From Methanobacteriota archaeon (GTDB lineage: Archaea > Halobacteriota > Methanosarcinia > Methanosarcinales > Methanosarcinaceae): a DNA stretch of 17,329 nucleotides. The stretch is taken from the NCBI GenBank assembly GCA_030837265.1, contig JAUPKV010000372.1, positions 1 through 17,329 on the forward strand, given 5' to 3'. Under the pieces are notes generated by a model. It was not told where the DNA came from. It searched no databases and saw only the letters and a list, made by a program, of their open reading frames with translations. Shown here in pieces: positions 1 to 7,866 of the stretch (its first letter is position 1; each line of letters begins with the position of its first letter). The translations under genes and the position numbers were made by a program.

Positions 1-726
1 CGGGCCAAACATTTCGGAAAGCCCATAGCAGTCATAAGCTTTAATGTTAAGCCTTTTTTCAAGCTGCTTCCGAGTATTTTCCGACCAGGGTTCTCCTCCG
101 AAGACCGCTGCTTTCAATTTGAGTTGATCTACCAGGCCAAGCTCTTCTGCAGTTTCGGCAATGTAAAAGGCATAAGAAGGAGTACAGTGGATTGCTGTAA
201 CCCCATAATCGATCATCATCTCAAGCTGCTTGGCTGTATTTCCTGTTGCTGCGGGCACGATCATTGCCCCCAATCTTTCTACGCCGTGATGGAATCCAAG
301 GCCACCTGTAAAGAGCCCGTAGTTCATGGAATTCTGGATAACATCTGCTTTGGAAAGCCCTATCATTGTAAGGCACCGGGCAATCATATCCGACCAGGTC
401 TCAATGTCCTTTGCCGTGTATCCGACAACTGTGGGTTTCCCGCTAGTACCTGAAGAAGAGTGAATGCGTACTATGTCATCTAATTTGGACGCAAAGAGCC
501 CAAAAGGAAAGTTGTCCCGAAGGTCTGTTTTCCTTGTAAAAGGCACTTTGCGGACATCTTCGAGGGTCTTTATGTCTTCGGGAGTAATTCCTGCTTCTTT
601 AAACTTCTGTTTGTAAAAGGGAACGTTATCATATACCAGTTTTAAGCTCTGCTGCAGACGTTTAAGCTGTAATTCTTTCAATTTTTCAGGTTTCATTGTT
701 TCGTATTCGGGTTGCCAATAATTCAT
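1..726 (-). CDS. paaK: Phenylacetate-CoA ligase (PaaK-type adenylate-forming enzyme), N-terminal 242 residues, partial
   Basis: This is an AMP-forming aryl-acid CoA ligase: it activates phenylacetate or a related aryl acid with ATP, then transfers it to CoA. Residues 1-242 are present and the C-terminal half lies beyond the left edge; the family is usually about 430 residues. The adenylate-forming phosphate loop SSSGTSGKP is at about residues 90-98, and a YGLSE motif is at about 234-238, just before the edge. The N-terminal WQPEYE and VPFYKQKF segments also fit PaaK. The ATG at 726 is chosen because GGAAGG (735-740) lies 8 nt upstream. In methanogens such ligases are thought to salvage exogenous aryl acids for aromatic amino acids together with indolepyruvate oxidoreductase; that role is inferred and no partner gene is visible. 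The true acyl substrate cannot be read from the sequence. Confidence 0.93.
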   Translation of the reverse strand, partial: MNYWQPEYETMKPEKLKELQLKRLQQSLKLVYDNVPFYKQKFKEAGITPEDIKTLEDVRKVPFTRKTDLRDNFPFGLFASKLDDIVRIHSSSGTSGKPTVVGYTAKDIETWSDMIARCLTMIGLSKADVIQNSMNYGLFTGGLGFHHGVERLGAMIVPAATGNTAKQLEMMIDYGVTAIHCTPSYAFYIAETAEELGLVDQLKLKAAVFGGEPWSENTRKQLEKRLNIKAYDCYGLSEMFGP

Positions 727-1291
727 CAAAAGAACCTTCCTTTAATTTGTGAAATCGTTTTCAGGTTGGAACTGATAATATCCATGCCATGTCTCTGCAT
801 ATCATGATAAGTTGAGCGAATTTTATCATTAGATCAAGCTTTTAATAAAAAACAATCCGTATTTTAATTTCCTTAGCACATATAAACGTTGCCAAATAAA
901 TCTAATCTTTGTGCAAAAATTAACAAACTTTCTTGTTTTCATCCTTCATGCAACCGACTCTCAGGCAAGGAGGTATCAACTGGACAACTCGATAAGCTTG
1001 TGAACGACTTTCCAGCTTCTGGCAAATTCTGTAATATTACTACTTAACATATTGCTACTTATCGCAACAGTGAAAGTTGAAATTTTCTAAATCAGGTATA
1101 TATGTTGCTGATATCAAATTTAAAAAAAACTGCTAAAACCAGTTTATCTTATCTTTTCTTTGAGAATCCAGGTTTCCAAAACCCCCATATCCAGGGAGGT
1201 TTAGACGGGATGAGTTTATATAGAAGTACAAACATGTAAAAAGCGATTTTGTTCAGACTATTCCAAACTCACACTAATGGAGGATTAAATC
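727..1291. other. Divergent intergenic spacer between paaK and the thermosome gene
   Basis: These 565 bp are AT-rich and hold no convincing gene. A TATA-like stretch at 879-887, read on the minus strand, could serve paaK with a leader of roughly 130 nt; this is weak. An Shine-Dalgarno-like AGGAGGT near 968-974 is not followed by a usable ORF: the open frame through 960-1050 has no start codon. The thermosome promoter sits at the right end. Confidence 0.5.
1215..1222 (+). promoter_or_regulatory. TATA box of the thermosome gene
   Basis: TTTATATA is a good archaeal TATA box. With the usual 25-nt spacing, transcription would start near 1245-1250, giving a leader of about 45 nt. The RBS GGAGGA lies at 1279-1284, 7 nt before the ATG. 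No extra inverted-repeat operator is obvious next to it. Confidence 0.7.
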
Positions 1292-2944
1292 ATGGCAGGA
1301 CAGCCAATTTTCATTTTAAAAGAAGGAAGTAAACGAACCAGAGGCAGAGATGCCCAGAGTAACAACATAATGGCTGCAAAGGCAGTAGCCGAAGCAGTCA
1401 GAACAACACTAGGTCCCAAGGGTATGGACAAGATGCTCGTGGACTCCATGGGAGACGTTGTCATTACCAATGACGGGGCAACCATTCTAAGAGAAATGGA
1501 TATCGAGCACCCCGCAGCAAAGATGGTAGTAGAGGTAGCGAAGACTCAGGATGAACAAGTAGGAGACGGTACTACCAGTGCAGCTGTGGTTGCAGGTCAG
1601 CTCTTAAGTAAAGCTGAAGACTTGATTGAACAGGAGATTCACCCGACAATTATTGCAGCAGGTTACAGGCTTGCAGCCGAAAAAGCCGTTGAAGTTCTTA
1701 ACTCCCTGGCAATGAAAGTAGAAATATCCGATCGGGACCTGCTGATCAGCATCGCCGAAACCGCAATGACCGGAAAAGGCGCAGAGTCCGCCAAATCCCT
1801 TCTCTCCAAAATCGCAGTTGATGCCGTCACAAGTATCACAGATACAAATGGAAAGAACACTGTTGATAAAGAAAATATCAATATTGTTAAGAAAGTGGGC
1901 GGTAGTGTAGAGAATTCAGAACTAATCAATGGAATGATTATTGATAAGGAAAGAATTCACCCCAATATGCCTCAAAAGGTTAAGGATGCAAAGATACTGC
2001 TTCTTAACAGTGCAATCGAACTCAAGGACACTGAGGTAGATGCCGAGATCTCTATAACTTCCCCAGACCAGCTCCAGTCCTTCCTCGATCAGGAAGAGCT
2101 TATGCTCAAGAAGATTGTCCAGCAGGTTGTCGGTAGCGGTGCAAATGTTGTGTTCTGCCAGAAGGGAGTTGAAGATATTGCCCAGCATTTCCTTGCAAAG
2201 GCTGGTATTATAGCTATACGCAGGGTTAAAAAGAGTGATATGGAAAAGCTTGCAAGAGCAACCGGCGGCAAACTTATCACCAACCTTGATGAGGTTACTC
2301 TTGACGATCTTGGACATGCAGGGCTCGTGGAAGAGAAAAAAGTCGGCGGCGACAACATGATCTTTGTCACAGGCTGCGACAACCCGAAAGCTGTAACCAT
2401 TCTGCTGCGCGGCGGTACCGACCATGTGGTCGAAAGCATAAACGCTGCTCTTGAAGATGCCCTCCGTGTAGTTGCAGTTGCAATAGAGGATGAAAAGCTC
2501 GTTGCAGGCGGCGGTTCTCCCGAAGTCGAAGTTTCACTCAGGCTCCAGGAATATGCGGCAACTCTCGAAGGCAGGGAACAGCTTGCCGTTAAGGCTTATG
2601 CTGAAGCCCTTGAAATCATTCCCAGAACCCTTGCAGAAAATGCCGGACTGGACCCAATCGACATGCTTATGGAACTGCGCTCCCAGCACGAGAAAGGGAT
2701 AAAGACAGCAGGACTTAATGTCTACGAAGGCAAAGTCGTTGATATGTGGGAGGCATTTGTAGTTGAGCCTCTCAGAGTCAAGACTCAGGTCATCAACGCA
2801 GCCACCGAATCTGCAGTTATGATCCTCAGAATTGACGATATCATAGCTTCCACCCGTGCAGCCCCCGGCCCCGAAATGGGCGGAATGCCAGGAATGGGCG
2901 GAATGCCCCCAGGAATGGGCGGAATGCCTCCAGGAATGATGTAA
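1292..2944 (+). CDS. thsA: Thermosome (group II chaperonin) subunit, alpha-type
   Basis: This is an ATP-driven cytosolic chaperonin subunit that assembles into a double-ring cage with a built-in lid to fold non-native proteins. At 550 residues it is full length. Visible signatures are LGPKGMDKM (about 40-48) and NDGATIL (60-66) of the nucleotide pocket, GDGTTS (91-96), the apical domain in the middle, GGGSPEVE in the returning equatorial domain, and AGLDPIDML. The C-terminus ends in Gly-Gly-Met/Pro repeats (about 525-550), the disordered tail that projects into the cavity. Several Methanosarcina genomes encode multiple Ths paralogues; the alpha assignment comes from remembered similarity to the M. 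mazei alpha subunit, so the letter is less certain than the family. The gene appears monocistronic, with its own TATA box, strong RBS and a hairpin terminator. Confidence 0.97.
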   Translation: MAGQPIFILKEGSKRTRGRDAQSNNIMAAKAVAEAVRTTLGPKGMDKMLVDSMGDVVITNDGATILREMDIEHPAAKMVVEVAKTQDEQVGDGTTSAAVVAGQLLSKAEDLIEQEIHPTIIAAGYRLAAEKAVEVLNSLAMKVEISDRDLLISIAETAMTGKGAESAKSLLSKIAVDAVTSITDTNGKNTVDKENINIVKKVGGSVENSELINGMIIDKERIHPNMPQKVKDAKILLLNSAIELKDTEVDAEISITSPDQLQSFLDQEELMLKKIVQQVVGSGANVVFCQKGVEDIAQHFLAKAGIIAIRRVKKSDMEKLARATGGKLITNLDEVTLDDLGHAGLVEEKKVGGDNMIFVTGCDNPKAVTILLRGGTDHVVESINAALEDALRVVAVAIEDEKLVAGGGSPEVEVSLRLQEYAATLEGREQLAVKAYAEALEIIPRTLAENAGLDPIDMLMELRSQHEKGIKTAGLNVYEGKVVDMWEAFVVEPLRVKTQVINAATESAVMILRIDDIIASTRAAPGPEMGGMPGMGGMPPGMGGMPPGMM

Positions 2945-2981
2945 TTCAAAAAAAGTTAAAAATTAATTTGGCTAATCAGGA

Positions 2982-3020
2982 AAAAGTGCAGTTTCCAAAC
3001 TGTGCTTTTAACTTTTTAGT
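2982..3020 (+). terminator. Hairpin plus T-tract downstream of the thermosome gene
   Basis: Positions 2982-2994 pair with 2997-3009, giving a 13-bp stem with two G-T wobbles and a loop built around the central CC, followed by a T-rich run to about 3020. A wider inverted repeat (2950-2961 with 3006-3017) encloses it and can form an alternative structure. This fits a transcript end or a 3' stability element, starting about 40 bp after the stop. Confidence 0.6.
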
Positions 3021-3054
3021 TTTCGAGAAGATTTAACCTAAAAAAGCTTTTCTG

Positions 3055-3140
3055 ACCTAAAACAAGAAATCTATTTGAGTTTCTAAATAATTTGAATTTT
3101 TGAATCTATTTTGAGTTTCTTAAACCTTGTGTTTTTAGGT
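3055..3140. repeat. Imperfect inverted repeat enclosing a direct repeat
   Basis: ACCTAAAACAAG (3055-3066) is mirrored, with a 3-nt indel, by CTTGTGTTTTTAGGT (3126-3140). Between them AATCTATTTGAGTTTCT (3068-3084) recurs as an 18-nt copy at 3103-3120. It lies between the convergent thermosome and cdc6 genes. It may be part of a transcript end region or a small decayed element; function unknown. Confidence 0.4.
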
Positions 3141-3175
3141 ACTGTGTTTTAGCCAGCCTTATTAAAAATCTTAAC

Positions 3176-4312
3176 TCAGCTCTTCTCAAGGCATTTAAGA
3201 ATATCCTCAGCTTCATACTTTATTTTAATAATTCGGGTTCTACCTCTCTGTCCCTTACCCGTGAAATCCGCATCAACATAGTTAAGCGCCTGGAACCGGT
3301 TGACAATTTCATAATAACGGGTATATCCAAGCTGTGTCAGCTCATGAAAGGACTTATAGAGCTCACCTGCCTGGATTTCTCCTTTTCTTGCTATTAAATC
3401 AAGTAAGCTTTTTTCGGAATCTGACAGCAGGCTTATGCTCCTGCAGAGGTGAATAAGTTTGGATGCCTCGTAGGCTTTTTCTATGTCTGCGGAGGCGAGT
3501 GTACGGCTTCCTCTACGTTCGGCGTTAAAGCCGGAGCGTTTAAGAAGATCAATTCCAACCCTGAGATCTCCTGTCTTTTCTACATGAGAGGCTACAAGTT
3601 CCAGCAATTCGTCGGAAATTACCTTCGGGTAAAAGCCGTACTTTGCCCTGTCCTTTAGGATATCCAGGATTTCTACGGAGCCGTACCGGGGGAAAGAGAT
3701 TTCTTCAGGCAGGAAAACCGAATTAACTCTGGAATCTATACAATAGAGGTCAGACGTATCATCCACAATCCCGATTACCCCAACTTTTGCTCCCGGATAC
3801 TGTTCATGATCCCTTAGCAGGGAGTACATTACCTCATTGGCGTGTCCTTCAAAGCAAAGATAATTGAGATCGTCCAGGGCAACGAGCAGAACCTTTTCTG
3901 ACGAGACAAGGAAATTAACAACAGTTTCGAAAATTTTGCGAAACGCAATTCCTGAGTTCGGGGGAGAAATTCCGAATAGTTTTCTGTAAATCCTTGAGAT
4001 TACTGCAAAGCGCGTAGAATCAATCTGGCAATTGACCTTAACAGCAACAACATTTGGAGCATGGGACTCGACTTCTTTGAACACTTTCATAACCGCACTG
4101 GTTTTTCCGGTCCCGGGAGGGCCTACCAGCAGACAATTCAGAGGGCGCATTCCGCGCAGGGCCGGTCTGAGTGCGAACTTAAGGGAATTCAATTGTGTCT
4201 CCCTGTGGGGAAAATATTCCGGGAGATAATCGGGCTCAAGCACGGAAAGGTCTTTAAATAATGTTTCATCCCAGAGTAGAATATCATTATCTTTCAAGGG
4301 AAGTTGCTCCAT
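3176..4312 (-). CDS. cdc6: Orc1/Cdc6-family replication initiator, Cdc6-2-like paralogue
   Basis: This is an AAA+ ATPase of the archaeal Orc1/Cdc6 family, which binds origins and helps load the MCM helicase. It has 378 residues, usual for the family. Walker A is GPPGTGKT (64-71). Walker B reads VALDDLN (about 144-150) instead of the usual DEID/DEAD type, and the sensor-1 segment GIVDDTSD has Asp where Asn is usual. GDLRVGIDLL (about 248-257) fits sensor 2, and residues from about 295 to 378 form the winged helix that contacts DNA. The altered Walker B suggests slow or absent ATP hydrolysis; I recall such variants in the second euryarchaeal paralogue, but this was not checked. There is no RBS before the ATG, and an AT-rich TATA-like stretch at about 4328-4338 is only about 20 bp upstream, so the mRNA may be leaderless. 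Confidence 0.93.
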   Translation of the reverse strand: MEQLPLKDNDILLWDETLFKDLSVLEPDYLPEYFPHRETQLNSLKFALRPALRGMRPLNCLLVGPPGTGKTSAVMKVFKEVESHAPNVVAVKVNCQIDSTRFAVISRIYRKLFGISPPNSGIAFRKIFETVVNFLVSSEKVLLVALDDLNYLCFEGHANEVMYSLLRDHEQYPGAKVGVIGIVDDTSDLYCIDSRVNSVFLPEEISFPRYGSVEILDILKDRAKYGFYPKVISDELLELVASHVEKTGDLRVGIDLLKRSGFNAERRGSRTLASADIEKAYEASKLIHLCRSISLLSDSEKSLLDLIARKGEIQAGELYKSFHELTQLGYTRYYEIVNRFQALNYVDADFTGKGQRGRTRIIKIKYEAEDILKCLEKS

Positions 4313-4380
4313 ATGTATGTTATTTAATTATATTGAAAGGCATGGGTGAAAGATCTTGGCTTGAACGATGCCAGGATAAA

Positions 4381-4430
4381 GCTTTAAACAAATAAGTTCC
4401 ACGCTTTAAATTAAGTTCACTATTTAAACG
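4381..4430. repeat. Iteron-like imperfect tandem repeat upstream of cdc6
   Basis: The 22-nt unit at 4381-4402 (GCTTTAAA...AAGTTCCAC) is followed directly by an 18-nt version at 4403-4420 (GCTTTAAA..AAGTTCAC) and the start of a third (TATTTAAAC, 4421-4429). The copies differ by small indels. They lie 70-120 bp upstream of the cdc6 start and could be initiator-binding or autoregulatory sites; function not shown. Confidence 0.45.
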
Positions 4431-4701
4431 GAGTCATCATTTTAAATATTTAACAAATTATTTATTTTACTTCTTATATTTTTAATAGATACATTCTACT
4501 TCATATAAGCTTTTTTGAATTAAACTATAAATTTACTCTCGAATGCAACAAATCTATCATATTTTAAGAAAAGAGTAAACGATCAGGAAAAATGTATTCG
4601 GAACATTTTATGTTCAAGATATTAAAGAAACTTAAAAAGATGTCGGAAGAAGGGAATTAATATAATAATTAATACAGATTAATAAATGATTAATATACAG
4701 A

Positions 4702-4710
4702 TATATAAAA
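4702..4710 (+). promoter_or_regulatory. TATA box of the CYTH-CHAD gene
   Basis: TATATAAAA is a strong archaeal TATA box. The expected start site near 4730-4735 leaves a leader of only about 20 nt. No good Shine-Dalgarno sequence precedes the ATG at 4754 (only GCGAGAATTGGA), so initiation may be weak or SD-independent. Confidence 0.65.
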
Positions 4711-4753
4711 GTAAAAGTAAATAGTAATTTGCCATCAAAGCGAGAATTGGAAT

Positions 4754-7351
4754 ATGGAAATAGAATCAAAGTTTCTGGTAGCCGATAAAACAGATTTCCA
4801 AGCGCTTGAAAGCTCATCAGAGCTTGCTTCATATGTTCTCTCTGCAGCAAAAATCCGATCAAATGAAGATATTTTTTTTGATACTGAGAACAAAGCTTTC
4901 ATGGCGGCTGGATATTACCTGCGGGTGAGAAAGACTGAGGGTGAGAATGGTACCTGGGTGACCATTAAAAGCCTTGGAGGCTTCGAAGATGGAACTCACA
5001 GAAGAGAGGAGTATGTCAGCTTCCTGCCGGAAGGGCTATCCGTACTCGAATGCCCGGATTTCCGTATCCGAAACATAATCTTTGAATTTACTGTAGGACT
5101 TGACCTTCTGCCCTTCCTGTCTCTCAAACAGAAAAGGATAATTCGCCAGGTCAAATCCGGAGAAATGGTTGTAGCCGAAACGTATCTTGACAGGGTGAAT
5201 CTGAAAAATGGGGGGCGAGAGAAGCGCTATGACGAATTCGAAGTGGAACTTAAAGACGAAGGAACTCTTGAAGATCTGAAGAATATCCGGGATTTCCTGC
5301 TCAAACATTACAATCTGACAGAAAGTATTTATTCAAAATTTGAAAGAGCTTTCCTTTTCATGGAAAGTATTTCTGAAAAGACATTCCTGAGCCTCAAAGA
5401 GAGAGCCTATTGTACCCAACTTGCAGATCAGAAGGACGTATATGGAAAGCAGGCCAAAATTCTTTTAGCTTTTGATGAAGGTCATACCAGTGACGAATTG
5501 AGTCTCCTTCCGGGGATGTTGACTGAGATAGAAAATCTACGCTTTAAGTTTGAGAAAGAAAGGCTCTCTATTTTTCCTTTTACAATTAATGAAGGAAAAG
5601 ACCGTAAGTTTCATCTCCGGTTCCCACGCTTTGCTCCGGAAAAAGACAAAAAAACGGAAAACGAGGAAAAAGTCACAGATTTTAAAGAATGGGAAACGGA
5701 AAGTCTTCTCGAATATTACGGAGCAGATAAACTCAGGGCAGAAAAAACCAGAGAAAATGCTTTCATTCTTTTTGATGGACTATTTATCTGCCATGGAATG
5801 GGAGAAGAGGAGAAAAAACTGCTCGGTTTTGCAGCTTTCCTGAAGGACATAGGGAATTTAGCTTTTCCGGGAGAGAAAAACTTTATGAGTAGGGAAATTC
5901 TCCTGACGCATCCCATAAAAGGACTAAAAATCCATGAGATGCTGGTGCTTTCACTTATCCTGAAACTGCAGGACCCATGTGTAACTGAGAAAAAGTTCAT
6001 TTCAACCCTGAAAAACTCAGATACGATGCTGCTCCCAGGTTTCCAGAACAAAGCTCTTATGCTTGCAGCTCTACTGCGCATTGTAAATCTTTTTGAATAT
6101 TCATTTGAAGCCAGACCGGGGATGATCAGACAGATAGGGGACGTCCTTGAGATAGAAGTAATAGGAGTTGAGCTTGAAAAGGTTACAAAAAAAGCTGAGG
6201 GTAAAAGCGAGTTCTGGAAATCCCTTTTTGGAAGGGAACTTCTGTTTACGGAAGTCCTTGAGGATGAAACCCGGAATGAAAGCGAATTGAGAACAAGGAA
6301 AGAAATCAGGAGTGAGAAAAAACCTGATAAAAGTAGGTGCAAACCGACAGGAAAGTTAACTGTAGAACCAATTGATTCCATAGGTTTGTTTGGTTGCCAC
6401 ATACTTTTCTCGCAATTCTCCTGTATGCTTTCCCATGAAAAAGGAACCATCGAAGGAGAAGATATCGAGGCCGTTCACGACATGCGCGTTGCAGTCCGCA
6501 GGATGAGGGCAGCAGCAAAGGTATTTGAGGCTTACCTTGATTCTCGAGAGCTTGAACCTTGTCTGGAAGGTCTTAAAAGAACACTTAGAGCACTTGGAGA
6601 AGTCAGAGATCTGGACGTTTTCGGGGAAAAAGCGGAACTATATTTAAAAACTTTACCTCCAGAGCACGAATATGATCTGGATCCGCTTTTTGCTGCACTT
6701 TCAGAGGAGAGAGAAAAAGCCAGGAGAAGTCTAATTGATTACCTTGAAAGCGAAAAATATAGTCGTTTTAAGAAAGATTTCGCGGATATTCTTGCTTCTC
6801 CCGAGAACCTGGTTCTTCAGACGACCAATAAAAAATGCGATGCTTTACCTCACAGGATAATGGACGTGCTTCCATCGATACTTTATGCACGTTTAGCGGA
6901 CGTTTATGCTTACTCCGAGTGGGTAAAAGGATTTTACCTTCCAACAGACCGCTTGCACAGGCTCAGGATTGCGGCCAAGGGTCTGCGTTATACCCTTGAA
7001 TTCTTTGAAAGTGTACTTGGAGATGACGCTAAAATCATGATTAAGGAACTGAAAAATCTTCAGGATCACCTGGGAAATCTGCATGATTCTATGATTGCAG
7101 TTGACCTGCTAAATTCCTTCTTGAGAACCGGAGAATGGGGCTCAGTTGAAAACGGAAGACCTTCTGAAAAAGAAGGTTTAAAAGGAAGTTTCTCCGAGGG
7201 CATGGAAGGAGTAGCAGCATATTGCAAATACAAAGAAGAAGAACTTCAAATGCTACTCGATACATTTCCTGAAGCCTGGGGGAAAATCAGAAACGGAGAA
7301 TTCAGAGGAAGGATTGAAAATAGTGTCAAAAGACTTCTTGAGAATCCTTGA
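4754..7351 (+). CDS. CYTH domain - degenerate exopolyphosphatase-type HD region - CHAD domain fusion protein
   Basis: The protein has 865 residues in three parts. Residues 1-205 are a CYTH (triphosphate tunnel) domain with the EIESK signature (2-6), paired basic residues R57/R59, K72, the EFEVE acidic strand (161-165) and YSKFERA near 193-199. The tunnel ligands look intact, so it should bind or cleave triphosphate or polyphosphate with a divalent metal. Residues about 325-500 resemble the C-terminal HD domain of Ppx/GppA exopolyphosphatases (LFDGL, LLGFAAFLKDIG, LTHPIKGL, LLRIVNLFEYS), but the first HD histidine is Lys and the later His cluster is mostly missing. Residues about 545-850 are a CHAD domain with VHDMRVAVRRMRA, LGEVRDLDVF, LHRLRIAAKGLRYTLEFFE and LKNLQDHLGNLHD. 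CHAD domains are known to bind polyphosphate, so all three parts point to polyphosphate. The charged linker (about 500-535) looks flexible. No membrane segment was seen; likely cytosolic or granule-bound. The exact reaction is unknown. Confidence 0.9.
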   Translation: MEIESKFLVADKTDFQALESSSELASYVLSAAKIRSNEDIFFDTENKAFMAAGYYLRVRKTEGENGTWVTIKSLGGFEDGTHRREEYVSFLPEGLSVLECPDFRIRNIIFEFTVGLDLLPFLSLKQKRIIRQVKSGEMVVAETYLDRVNLKNGGREKRYDEFEVELKDEGTLEDLKNIRDFLLKHYNLTESIYSKFERAFLFMESISEKTFLSLKERAYCTQLADQKDVYGKQAKILLAFDEGHTSDELSLLPGMLTEIENLRFKFEKERLSIFPFTINEGKDRKFHLRFPRFAPEKDKKTENEEKVTDFKEWETESLLEYYGADKLRAEKTRENAFILFDGLFICHGMGEEEKKLLGFAAFLKDIGNLAFPGEKNFMSREILLTHPIKGLKIHEMLVLSLILKLQDPCVTEKKFISTLKNSDTMLLPGFQNKALMLAALLRIVNLFEYSFEARPGMIRQIGDVLEIEVIGVELEKVTKKAEGKSEFWKSLFGRELLFTEVLEDETRNESELRTRKEIRSEKKPDKSRCKPTGKLTVEPIDSIGLFGCHILFSQFSCMLSHEKGTIEGEDIEAVHDMRVAVRRMRAAAKVFEAYLDSRELEPCLEGLKRTLRALGEVRDLDVFGEKAELYLKTLPPEHEYDLDPLFAALSEEREKARRSLIDYLESEKYSRFKKDFADILASPENLVLQTTNKKCDALPHRIMDVLPSILYARLADVYAYSEWVKGFYLPTDRLHRLRIAAKGLRYTLEFFESVLGDDAKIMIKELKNLQDHLGNLHDSMIAVDLLNSFLRTGEWGSVENGRPSEKEGLKGSFSEGMEGVAAYCKYKEEELQMLLDTFPEAWGKIRNGEFRGRIENSVKRLLENP

Positions 7352-7579
7352 TTTTTCGATCGCAATCTGATCTAATTTTTCCGTTATCCTTCATCTTTAC
7401 CCTTACCAATGACTTCTCTTTCTCCTTCATTTCGTATAAGTTCCTCTTTCTTGTTTAATTCCTCCAAGCAATTTTTTTCTAAAAGGATTATATTTTATAA
7501 GAATACTCATATAATAATAACTCATTTTAGGGACGGGGAGTTATGTATGCACTGGGGAGTTGCAACGCATTAAATGCTC

Positions 7580-7775
7580 TCAATGTAAGTTGAAACCTAA
7601 TCTCAAATTTTGAAGCTGGTTTCAAAGCTCGGCTTAAAAGCTAAAAAATTCTCCAGTCCCATGGTCGGCCTGTATCCTAATTGTGTCTGGAACTCTAAAC
7701 TAAAGTAAAAATGCACTTACATTGAAGTATGCTACTACTCTCCTTTCTTCATAAAAGCATATCAACTTACATCCA
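7580..7775. promoter_or_regulatory. Three copies of a 14-bp motif upstream of the catalase gene (candidate operators)
   Basis: Site 1 (7580-7593) reads TCAATGTAAGTTGA. Its reverse complement TCAACTTACATTGA matches site 2 (7712-7725, TGCACTTACATTGA) at 12 of 14 positions and site 3 (7762-7775, TCAACTTACATCCA) at 12 of 14. Sites 2 and 3 start exactly 50 bp apart, and site 3 ends about 19 bp before the TATA box, a place typical of archaeal regulator sites. The full site has TCAA...TTGA symmetry. Binding by an oxidant- or redox-sensing regulator is inference. Confidence 0.4.
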
Positions 7776-7793
7776 GGATTTAAATTTAAATGA

Positions 7794-7801
7794 TATATAT
7801 T
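7794..7801 (+). promoter_or_regulatory. TATA box of the catalase gene
   Basis: TATATATT lies about 70 bp before the ATG, placing the start site near 7822-7825 and a leader of about 45 nt that includes the RBS GGAAGGT (7854-7860), 6 nt before the start codon. Confidence 0.6.
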
Positions 7802-7866
7802 TTATTATAACGAAATTATTAACTAAATAAAATAGAAAGAGATATTTGAAAATGGAAGGTTAAGAT

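Larger units (their letters stand above)
4313..4753. other. AT-rich divergent spacer next to cdc6 (possible origin-like region)
   Basis: These 441 bp are very AT-rich, with runs of ATTAATA from about 4655 to 4700. They contain an imperfect tandem repeat (4381-4430) and a perfect inverted repeat GAACAT-TTT-ATGTTC (4601-4615). Archaeal origins often lie next to orc1/cdc6 genes, so an origin is possible, but I see no clear origin-recognition-box (ORB) sequence with its G-run. No gene was found here. Confidence 0.4.
7352..7866. other. Long spacer between the CYTH-CHAD and catalase genes
   Basis: These 515 bp hold no convincing gene. From about 7376 to 7480 the plus strand is strongly pyrimidine-rich and may act as the terminator region of the upstream gene. 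From 7580 to 7775 there are three copies of a 14-bp motif, then the catalase TATA box. A perfect GCAT-TAA-ATGC inverted repeat lies at 7567-7577. Confidence 0.5.

Noticed and set aside
885..1050. Open plus-strand frame with an AGGAGG inside it
   Set aside because: No start codon follows the SD-like sequence at a proper distance and the translated segment is not recognisable.
1922..2425. 167-codon minus-strand ORF
   Set aside because: It lies antisense inside the thermosome gene, whose frame is strongly conserved.
5716..6450. 244-codon minus-strand ORF
   Set aside because: It is fully antisense to the CYTH-CHAD gene, Ser/Phe-rich as expected from reading its complement, and has no promoter or RBS.
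7384..7494. 36-codon minus-strand open stretch rich in Lys/Glu
   Set aside because: It has no ATG or GTG and its charged composition follows from the pyrimidine-rich plus strand; taken as chance rather than a gene remnant.
7543..7593. Possible 16-codon ORF after a GGGGAG sequence
   Set aside because: Too short and without known similarity. It also overlaps the first 14-bp motif; a leader peptide cannot be excluded but nothing supports it.
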